The notes under the pieces were generated by a model. The model made no database searches. It was not told the origin of the DNA and worked only from the letters and a program-made list of their open reading frames with translations. A stretch of DNA of 5,717 nt from Betaproteobacteria bacterium (GTDB lineage Bacteria > Pseudomonadota > Gammaproteobacteria > Burkholderiales > SG8-39): positions 1-5,717 of the forward strand of contig QYQC01000211.1 in assembly GCA_007280315.1 (NCBI GenBank). The letters are read 5' to 3'. Each line of letters opens with the position of its first letter. Positions within the stretch are counted from its first letter, which is position 1. Positions 1 through 5,222 of this stretch are shown one piece after another. Both the position numbers and the translations under genes were made by a program.

Positions 1-2
1 AA

Positions 3-440
3 GCCGGCGTCAAGATGGAGATGAAGGCTGCATGGGGCAAAGACGCGGGCTGCGGGGATAGCTTCAAAGCCGTCGATTGCCGGGTGATGCGCTCGGGCGA
101 AGCGCAACTGGCCTCCTCCGACATGGCCTGCGCACAGAGGGAGCAGTCCCTGCGTGCACCGAGCCTGTGCATGCCAATCCGGGCGCAGGGAGTGGTTCTG
201 GGCGTGCTGATGCTTCAGGAAGGCGGCGCAGCCGGGAGTCTGGCTGCATCGCGCCCGGTCGTTGCGGACCTCTCTGACAATATCGCCCTCGCCCTCGCCA
301 ACATGCGGCTGCGCGACAGACTGCACGCGCTGTCCGGGCACGATCCGCTGCCGGCAGAAAACAATTCGGGCAGCGTACCCGCGGTGCACAAGTCGCAGCG
401 GCTTGCGCCGGCGCCGGGCGGCAATCGCAAACGCGCCTGA
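3..440 (+). CDS. GAF-domain sensor protein, C-terminal part (5' end outside window); GGDEF domain missing
   Basis: The reading frame is open from the left edge, so the start lies outside the window; the internal Met codons at 15 and 21 are probably not starts. The visible 145 residues match the C-terminal half of a GAF ligand-sensing domain: a CG..F..DCRVMRSGE segment (compare the DCWALRRG pattern of such domains), then LCMPIRAQGVVLGVLML, then a helix DNIALALANMRLRDRL. In many sensors this last helix leads into a GGDEF diguanylate cyclase that begins ...RDPLTGLFNRR. Here only HDPL remains. It is followed by about 30 residues of Pro/Ala/Arg-rich sequence and a stop, with no GGDEF signature. 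The protein is therefore either a shortened GAF sensor without an output domain or the remnant of a diguanylate cyclase. GAF identity is fairly sure; loss of a former GGDEF is inference from the linker. Confidence 0.65.
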   Translation, partial: AGVKMEMKAAWGKDAGCGDSFKAVDCRVMRSGEAQLASSDMACAQREQSLRAPSLCMPIRAQGVVLGVLMLQEGGAAGSLAASRPVVADLSDNIALALANMRLRDRLHALSGHDPLPAENNSGSVPAVHKSQRLAPAPGGNRKRA

Positions 441-462
441 GCCTGACTGCCGCCTGACTGCC
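441..462. repeat. 11-bp perfect tandem duplication
   Basis: The unit GCCTGACTGCC occurs twice in direct succession (441-451 and 452-462). It is preceded by a partial copy, GCCTGA, at 435-440 that includes the stop codon of the GAF reading frame. Such a short duplication is typical of replication slippage. It sits exactly at the end of the truncated sensor, which may mark where the original gene was disturbed. Confidence 0.8.
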
Positions 463-522
463 GCCGGCTGCGACAACAGCGGCCGCGCTTGCCCGGCTTG
501 CCGCTGGCGATCGCGGCGCGCC

Positions 523-654
523 TTAACAAATCTTGATTTGCAGCGGGCCCGTTTCGCCCACAATGCGCCGGATCATGGATTCGACGCTCGCGCCGTCCCT
601 GTGCTTTTTCCGGTGCGCGAGGATTTCCGCCACCACGCCGAAGGTGTTTATCCA
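523..654 (-). pseudogene. Possible 3' remnant of an unidentified gene
   Basis: I do not recognise this protein. On the minus strand the last 40-odd codons before a TAA at 523-525 have about 80% G/C at third positions and a balanced residue mix that looks like a real helical C-terminus: a WINTFGVVAEIL stretch, then HRKKHRDG, ESMIRRIVGETG and the end PLQIKIC. Upstream of about 654 the same frame turns into Arg/Ser-rich sequence that does not look coding. No other frame continues it convincingly, although RIRIGAEQLQIARVV in a neighbouring frame (about 650-710) could be an out-of-frame continuation. It may be the 3' end of a decayed gene, or chance in GC-rich DNA. Confidence 0.2.
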
Positions 655-789
655 GCCGCACAACACGCGCAATCTGCAACTGCTCGGCTCCGATCCGTAT
701 GCGGATCCCCTGCGACGCGTCGCGACGGAGCGCGCGCTCGAACTGGGCAGTCGCGCCGCATCCATGCAGCGCGGGCGCTGTGCTCGCGG

Positions 790-809
790 CTTAACAATTC
801 TCAACGGAC
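790..809 (+). repeat. CTTAA-type 20-bp repeat, copy 1
   Basis: This 20-bp sequence (CTTAACAATT followed by CTCAACGGAC) is almost the same as that at 1004-1023. The two align at 19 bases with two compensating one-base gaps. An AT-rich head in very GC-rich surroundings makes it stand out. A partial third copy, CTTAACAAATCT, begins at 522. It could be a repeated protein-binding site, part of a small dispersed repeat, or remnants of one duplicated segment. Its role is unknown. Confidence 0.55.
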
Positions 810-810
810 G

Positions 811-827
811 CGAGGCGTGCCGCCTCG
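811..827. other. Perfect hairpin, 7-bp stem and 3-nt loop
   Basis: CGAGGCG, a TGC loop, then CGCCTCG form a perfect inverted repeat directly after the first CTTAA repeat. It is followed by TACAATTCG rather than a run of T, so it is not a standard intrinsic terminator. It could be an operator-like palindrome or chance in GC-rich DNA. Confidence 0.35.
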
Positions 828-957
828 TACAATTCGTTTGAGTTCCACCGCGAAAAACGAGATGCACGGAGGCGTTTACTCTCCTGTACGTTTCACACGC
901 GTTGCGTTGTTTGCGGTGGGGCTTACCTTCCCTGATATTTCCTCCACGGATTGATCC

Positions 958-980
958 CGCGGTCGCGTCGCCCGACCGCG
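958..980. other. Perfect hairpin, 8-bp stem and 7-nt loop
   Basis: CGCGGTCG at 958-965 pairs exactly with CGACCGCG at 973-980 across a seven-base loop. It lies 24 bp before the second CTTAA repeat and about 125 bp before the preferred kinase start. There is no T-tract after it. It may be a structured leader or an operator, but no function can be assigned. Confidence 0.35.
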
Positions 981-1003
981 ACGGTTCCGGCGCGAAAGGT
1001 GCG

Positions 1004-1023
1004 CTTAAACAATCTCAACGGAC
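1004..1023 (+). repeat. CTTAA-type 20-bp repeat, copy 2
   Basis: Second near-identical copy (CTTAAACAAT followed by CTCAACGGAC), 214 bp downstream of the first. It lies about 85 bp before the preferred start of the degenerate kinase gene, a reasonable position for a regulator site or promoter element. The TTAAAC/TTAACA core loosely resembles a -35 box, but I see no matching -10 at proper spacing. Confidence 0.55.
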
Positions 1024-1106
1024 TTGCGCCTGTGCTTCTGCTAAACATGGCGGGCGGCATCGGTTTTTTCTGTCCGGCGTTTGCCGGGCTAGAGGGTTTT
1101 GTGGAT

Positions 1107-1994
1107 ATGGTCGTCACAGCGAAAAAGCAAAGACGCGCGGCAGCGGGAGCCGAACGCTATGTCTCGCCACAATGCAAACGCGGCCGGTCCGGACAAACGC
1201 GGGAGGAATTCCTGTCCATCGCAGCGCAGGAATTGTGCGCCCCGGTAGGCGCCATTCAGGGCTTCGCCGAAATGATGCTGAACGGCAATGTGCAGGAAGC
1301 ACGGCACCGCGAATTCCTGGAGATCATCGCGCAGAAGATGGCGCTGTTGTCGTCGATCATGCGCGACATGGTCGACCTCGGCCGGCTCGAGTCGCGCCGC
1401 GGCAAAGATTTCGTGCTGGTTCCGACCGACCTCGGCAATCTGCTGCAGGAGTGGCTCGGCGTGTTCGCGGGGCCCGGCGATCTTTGCGCGCCGGTGCTGC
1501 GTTTGCCGGCAAAACCGATTTTCATCCTCGCCGATCGAAACCGGGTGATGCAGGCGCTCGCCAAGGCGCTCGACCATGTCTATCAGGGCGCATTGCCCGG
1601 CGCAAAGGTGCGCATCGCGCTCAAGTCGCAACGCGCCGGGGAGGCGGGCGAAGACGGGACGCGCAGGATCGGCATCCACATCGCCATTCAAGGATCTGGC
1701 GCAAACAAGAGCGAAGCCCGGCCGATCGGCGCGTACGGCGGCGGGACCTGGGCGCCGAAGGATGCATCGAAGCTAGGCCTCGCCATGAGCGTCGTCGCGG
1801 AAATCGTCGAACTGCACGGCGGCGAAGTGCTTGCGCAGAGCAAGGCGGGACACGGCAGGGTCATCACGCTGCTGTTTCCGGAGTGCCAGCGCGCCGAGCG
1901 CGCACGCTGGGCGCAAGGCGCGCTCGGCGAAAACTGCAAGAGTCCGCGTCGGCCGGGGGAGGTTCTGCCCCGCACTGCGCGGGTCGCGCCGTGA
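1107..1994 (+). CDS. Degenerate histidine-kinase-like protein (pseudokinase) lacking the phospho-acceptor His
   Basis: About 295 residues from ATG 1107, chosen because AGAGGG lies 10 bp upstream (1091-1096). The frame is open further back to ATG 1047 or TTG 951, which would add a hydrophobic stretch (MAGGIGFFCPAFAG...) before KKQRR, so a membrane-anchored longer form is possible. The DHp/HisKA helices are clear from residue 32: REEFLSIAAQELCAP, GFAEMML, FLEIIAQ, MVDLGRLESRRGKDF. This pairs with KSEFLSTAAHELRTP...RRGKDF in the kinase at 3312-5176. The phospho-accepting His is Gln (CAG, 1227-1229) and the RTP that follows is CAP. In the ATPase part the N-box Asn becomes His (LDHVYQ for LSNAYK), the G1 DEGIGM is gone, and the G2 GTGLG reads SKLGL, while ELHGGEVLAQSKAGHG near the end is conserved. 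Autophosphorylation should be impossible by the normal route. It is either a non-catalytic partner or decoy kinase, or a decaying paralogue with its frame still open. Confidence 0.75.
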   Translation: MVVTAKKQRRAAAGAERYVSPQCKRGRSGQTREEFLSIAAQELCAPVGAIQGFAEMMLNGNVQEARHREFLEIIAQKMALLSSIMRDMVDLGRLESRRGKDFVLVPTDLGNLLQEWLGVFAGPGDLCAPVLRLPAKPIFILADRNRVMQALAKALDHVYQGALPGAKVRIALKSQRAGEAGEDGTRRIGIHIAIQGSGANKSEARPIGAYGGGTWAPKDASKLGLAMSVVAEIVELHGGEVLAQSKAGHGRVITLLFPECQRAERARWAQGALGENCKSPRRPGEVLPRTARVAP

Positions 1995-2049
1995 ACGATT
2001 CCGAATGGCGGGCCGGCGCACGCGAGGCGGCACGCTTGCGCGGCAAGTA

Positions 2050-2073
2050 ATTCCATTTCTACTGCAATAGGGC
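2050..2073 (+). repeat. IS630 left terminal inverted repeat
   Basis: It begins ATTCCATTTC and ends TAGGGC. Read against the complement of 3155-3178, 19 of 24 positions match, with perfect outer 10 and inner 6 bases. The transposase stop codon (TAG, 2059-2061 on the minus strand) lies inside this repeat, so the coding region reaches the very end of the element. Confidence 0.85.
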
Positions 2074-3116
2074 ATTAACGATCCAGTCCCAGGCAACGAT
2101 GGACTTGACCTGCGGCATGTCGTTCTCCAGCGCCAGCAAGCCTGCTTGAAGCTGATCTTCGAGCGCGTCCATGGAATCGAACGCCTTATTGTGGAAGTGC
2201 TTCTCGCGAAGTTCGTCCCACAGATGCTCGACCGGATTGAGCTCCGGAGCGTAAGGCGGCAGAGTGAGCAGTTTCATATTCCCGGGCGGCTTGAGTTGGG
2301 TGCTGGAATGCCAACCGGCCCCGTCGAGCACCAGGATGATGCGGTGCATCGGATGGCGCGCCCCGACTTCATCGAGGAAGATTTGCATGCAATCGGTGTT
2401 CACGTGCGGCAGGATGAGCGAGTCGAGCTCGCCGTTGAGCACATCTACCGCGCCGTAGGCGTAAGTGTATTCGTGGGTCATCATGGCGCGACATAGCGGG
2501 CGCACCGGCCGTGGCGCCCAGCAGCGGCGCACGTCATTGATGCGCCCAAAACGTGCCTCGTCCTGGAACATCAGCTTGACCGGGGTCGTCTGCGGCCAGT
2601 CGGCGATGAGCTGGGCAAGTGTCTCGGGGAGTTTTTTTTCCACGCTTCCTGCGCCACAGGATCGCTCTGGGGATGCCGCTTGTCCGGCGCCAGCTTGCGC
2701 CAGCCGTGCCGATGCAAAAGATTGTAGACCGATGACAGAGCCATGGTGCGCCCCAGCGCGGCCTCCAGTTCGGCCTTGATCTGGGGAACCACTAGGATGC
2801 CGCCGTTCTGAGCACGATCGAGGAATGGCGCCAGGACTTCCGTTTCCCGCTCGATACTCAGGTTCTGTCGCCGTCGCCCGCCGGGACGCTGGCGCTGCCC
2901 GTCTCCGACAGTCTCGCCGGCCAGGAACCGGTTGCGCAAGCGGCAGGTCCACGCCACTGAGCGGCCGATAGCCTTTGCGGTTTGCTCGATGCTCAATCCG
3001 TGCGCTAACGGTAGCACCACCGCCTGCGCCTGCCGCAACTCCTCGATCGTCTTGGCCCGCAGGATCATCTCCTGCGCCATCTCCAATACTTCCGCTCCAC
3101 GCGCCGTTCTGCCCAT
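2059..3116 (-). CDS. IS630-family transposase, two frames joined by a -1 frameshift
   Basis: DDE transposase that cuts and joins the ends of this element. The first frame starts at ATG 3116, preceded by a GGGG-containing Shine-Dalgarno-like stretch; GTG 3128 is an alternative. It carries two helix-turn-helix regions that should bind the terminal repeats (RQAQAVVLPLAHGLSIEQTA, then VPQIKAELEAALG...LHRHGWRK) and runs to WKKN at 2631. The catalytic domain follows in the -1 frame: LMFQDEARFG (Asp about 186), ILVLDGAGWHSS (Asp about 265), and YAPELNPVEHLW (Glu about 297). It ends NALLQ at the TAG in the left repeat. The joined product is 352 residues, a usual IS630 size. The switch lies at eight A's, so a full-length protein can be made by ribosomal or transcriptional slippage without any mutation. 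Read without the shift, the first frame continues into unrelated sequence and stops near 2571. Confidence 0.88.
2631..2639 (-). promoter_or_regulatory. Slippery A8-C site for -1 frameshifting
   Basis: In the minus-strand reading the codons are TGG AAA AAA AAC TCC. The last A's and C make the heptamer A AAA AAC in the correct phase for a simultaneous -1 slip, after which CTC CCC GAG (Leu-Pro-Glu) continues the catalytic domain. A run of eight A's also allows polymerase slippage. The match of phase, direction and domain boundary makes programmed frameshifting more likely than damage, but a sequencing error in the homopolymer would look the same. Confidence 0.65.
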
Positions 3117-3148
3117 CGCACACCCCACAGGGTTGTCGAGAAGCCATT

Positions 3149-3154
3149 ATTATA
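3149..3154 (-). promoter_or_regulatory. Probable -10 box of the transposase promoter
   Basis: A perfect TATAAT on the minus strand lies 32 bp upstream of the transposase ATG, immediately inside the right terminal repeat. With 16-18 bp spacing the -35 region would fall in the outer repeat (around TTCCAT), a poor match to TTGACA. The promoter is therefore probably weak. Confidence 0.45.
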
Positions 3155-3178
3155 GCCCTAACGATGTGGAAATGGAAT
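3155..3178 (-). repeat. IS630 right terminal inverted repeat
   Basis: On the minus strand it reads ATTCCATTTC...TAGGGC, the partner of the left repeat. It sits directly upstream of the TATAAT box of the transposase, so a -35 function, if any, would fall within the repeat, as in many insertion sequences. Confidence 0.85.
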
Positions 3179-3311
3179 AAAACGCGTTGGGCAGGGCCGG
3201 CGGAAACGTCGAGCTTTACGCCGCGTCATGGCGCAGCCGCTGTGCCCCGCACCCAGTTTGACGCAGCGAAATCCCCGTGTTGGCGCGGGCCGTGCCGTTG
3301 CTGGCGTTTGT
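3179..3311. other. Short intergenic stretch between the IS and the sensor kinase stop
   Basis: Together with 1995-2049 this was the original spacer between two convergent kinase genes. I see no gene in it and no hairpin followed by T's on either strand that would act as a clear terminator. Confidence 0.4.
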
Positions 3312-5176
3312 TCAGGAGCCGGTTGTCCCCTCCGGGCCGAGGGCTGGCGCCTGGGAATCGGCGGGAAGCCACAGGCTCACCGTGGTGCCGGCGCCGGGTT
3401 CGCTCGCGAGCGCCATTTCGCCGCCGTGCAGCTGGATGATTTCGCGCAGTATGCTCACCCCCAGTCCGGTGCCCGGAATGTTTCCCGAGGTGTCGGCGCG
3501 GTAAAAGCGCTCGCCGAGGCGCGCGAGCTGTTGGGAGGTCATGCCGATGCCTTCGTCGCGGATGCGGAGGCAGACCCGCGCCGGCGCGTTGCCATCGCCC
3601 GGGATTTCGCTCAGATCGATTTCCACCCTGTCGTCCGCGGACGAATATTTGTAGGCATTGGAGAGCACGTTGCTTACTGCCTGGGTCAGTTTCCTGCGAT
3701 CGGCGCGCACCCACAGCGGGTCGCCGCGGGGCGGCGCCGCAGGCGCGGGGCGGTCCGCCGGTGTGCGGAACCCGGCGACGATCTCGCGCAGCAGTTCGCG
3801 CAGGTCGACGCACTCCATGATGAAGTCCTTGCCGCGCCGCTCCTCGATGCGCACGAGATCGAGCAATTCGTTGAGGATGGACACCGTCAGTTCCGATTGC
3901 CTGACGATCGTGCCCAGAAAATCGCGCCGGTCCGCCTCGTCGAATTCGCGCGTGAGCATGAGCTCGGCGAAGCCGTAGATGCTGGTGAGCGGCGTGCGCA
4001 GTTCGTGTGCGGCGGTGGAGAGGAACTCGCTTTTCAGGCGATCGACTTCGGTCTCGTGGGTGACGTCGCGAAAGTACAGGATCTGCGACACGGTCTCGGT
4101 ATCCGAGATGCGCAGGCCGCACTCGAGCACGCGCTTGTGGGCGCCGTCGATCTCGATCAAATGCCGCCGCCGTCCGCATTCGCCACGGCGGCATCGGCGT
4201 GCCCTGTGCGCAGCGCCGCCATGCCGGGGAAGGGCGCCTGCTGGATGCACGCGCGCGTGAGCCGCGCGGAAAATGCCGGCTCGTCCAGTCCCGCGACTTG
4301 CGCTTCGGACAAACCGGTCAGCCGCAGAAAGGCGGTGTTCGCGTACTTGACGCGGCGCGCGGCGTCGAAGGAGACGAAGCCGTCCGGGCTCAGGGAGAAA
4401 ATGGCATTCAGCTGCTCGGTCTGGTCCTCGGCGCGCGCCTGCGCCAACTGGGACTGTTGCTGCGCCTCGAGGCGTTTCGCGCTTTCCGCCTGCAGCAGTT
4501 CATGGTCCTCGCCGAGCTGTTGTGCCATGCGATTGAAAGCGTGAGCGGTGTGCGTCAGTTCGTCGTTCCCGCGCACCGCCAGCCGGTGCCCGAAATTGCC
4601 CGCCGCGAAGTGCTCGCTCGCCTGGCGCAGTGCCACCAATTGGCGCAGCAGATAGCTGCCGAGCAGCCAGGAAAACAAGGCGACGAGCAGCATTTCCAGG
4701 CCGGCAATGCCCGCCGCCCAGCGCCGGGCGGAGGCGAGCAGAACCTGCAGGGGATCGGTGGATACGCCGAGCCGCACTTCGCCGTGCCGGACGCCGCCGG
4801 CAAGCACCGGCGCGGACCAATCGAAGATCCCGTCGTTCACCTGATCGATGCGCAGGTCCGGATGGAAGGGGCGCGACAGAAACGCCTCGTCGCCGCGCTC
4901 GGTCAGCACGATGCCGCCGGAATCGAGAATGCGCACGAAGTCTATCTGGCCGGAGGCCATGGCCTCGTCGGCGAGACTGTCGAGCGTGGCGAGGTCCTGC
5001 GAGATCACCGCATCCTTGGCGGCGGCGGTGAGCAGCTTGCCGCCCAGCTGTACCCTGCGCGTGAGCTGGACCTCGTTGGATTCGCGCAAGATCGACAGGG
5101 CGCTGCCGACCAGAACGGCGAGCAGCACCATCTCGATCAGGGCGACGCCGAGGATGGTCTTGGTGCGCAGGCGCAT
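3312..5176 (-). pseudogene. Membrane sensor histidine kinase (HAMP-PAS-HisKA-HATPase) with a one-base frameshift
   Basis: The start is ATG 5176, chosen because a membrane helix follows at once. Domains in order: TM1 (residues about 8-30), periplasmic sensor region (31-150), TM2 (about 153-177), HAMP (178-222), Gln/Glu-rich coiled coil (222-255), and PAS (from 256, LNAIFSLSPDGFVSF...YANTAFLRLTGLS). This frame stops at 4157-4159 after ADGGGI. One base back, the other frame continues HLIEIDGAHKRVLE...YFRDVTHETE, the normal end of a PAS/PAC unit. It then has the H-box STAAHELRTPL (His codon 4005-4007), N-box NVLSNAYKYSS, G1 DEGIGM, ERFYRAD, and G2 GTGLGVSI, ending GTTGS. The joined protein would be about 621 residues with every catalytic motif. 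It should autophosphorylate in response to a periplasmic signal, probably relayed by the PhnD-like protein encoded 46 bp upstream. No response regulator is visible nearby. The frameshift is either a true inactivating deletion or a sequence error; as written, the product lacks the kinase core. Confidence 0.85.
4157..4174 (-). other. Frameshift point in the sensor kinase, at a GGC repeat
   Basis: On the minus strand GAC GGC GGC GGC ATT TGA ends the N-terminal frame. The C-terminal frame resumes as CAT TTG ATC GAG, re-using the last C of the third GGC (4163). One added base in the GGC run restores a continuous 621-residue kinase. The run is not a classical slippery heptamer, so a one-base deletion or a sequencing/assembly slip is more likely than programmed frameshifting. 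Confidence 0.7.
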
Positions 5177-5222
5177 GAATTTATGGCGCCATGGCGGGCG
5201 CGGGCTTGGTCATCGGATCGCG

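Larger units (their letters stand above)
441..1106. other. Region without a convincing gene; short repeats and hairpins
   Basis: About 665 bases between the GAF stump and the degenerate kinase. Open frames exist on both strands, but most translate to Arg/Ser/Pro-rich sequence typical of antisense or non-coding GC-rich DNA. The stretch holds an 11-bp tandem duplication at its left end, two near-identical 20-bp repeats beginning CTTAA (790 and 1004) and a partial third (522), and perfect short hairpins at 527-540, 692-707, 811-827 and 958-980. A minus-strand segment near 523-654 has coding-like codon use and is listed separately. No tRNA or rRNA, and no clear terminator with a T-tract, was seen. 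The right-hand part must hold the promoter of the degenerate kinase if that gene has its own, but no strong -35/-10 pair stands out. Confidence 0.5.
2050..3178 (-). mobile_element. IS630-family insertion sequence, complete (about 1.13 kb)
   Basis: The element is bounded by 24-bp imperfect inverted repeats and filled by one transposase gene in two overlapping frames on the minus strand. Length, transposase type (DDE with GAGWHSS and ELNPVEHLW motifs) and TA at the ends all fit IS630, whose members insert at TA and duplicate it. TA lies at 2048-2049 on the left and 3178-3179 on the right, but the two ends differ by one A, so the exact duplication is uncertain by 1 bp. It inserted in the space between two convergent kinase genes rather than inside either. 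Both ends, the promoter and the catalytic motifs are present, so it may still be active. Confidence 0.9.

Noticed and set aside
911..938. A possible promoter (TTGCGG, 16 bp, TGATAT) before the degenerate kinase
   Set aside because: Each hexamer matches the consensus at only about three of six positions, too weak to call in a region with many such matches.
2035..2047. Hairpin CTTGC-GCG-GCAAG just left of the IS as a terminator of the degenerate kinase
   Set aside because: The 5-bp stem is short and is followed by TAA rather than T's. It may only have helped the IS choose its TA target.
902..2050. A 382-codon frame overlapping the degenerate kinase on the same strand
   Set aside because: The translation is Arg/Gly/Ala-rich without domains, while the neighbouring frame gives a clear kinase-like protein.
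1991..2050. A 19-codon frame starting with GTG overlapping the kinase stop (GTGA), possibly the start of a coupled response-regulator gene cut by the IS
   Set aside because: Joining the sequences on either side of the IS through a single TA still gives a stop directly after the same codon, so the IS did not interrupt a longer gene. The peptide has no recognisable features.
3228..4544. A 438-codon open frame on the plus strand
   Set aside because: It lies antisense to the sensor kinase, whose conserved motifs are unmistakable. Long antisense frames are expected in GC-rich coding DNA, and the translation shows no recognisable domain.
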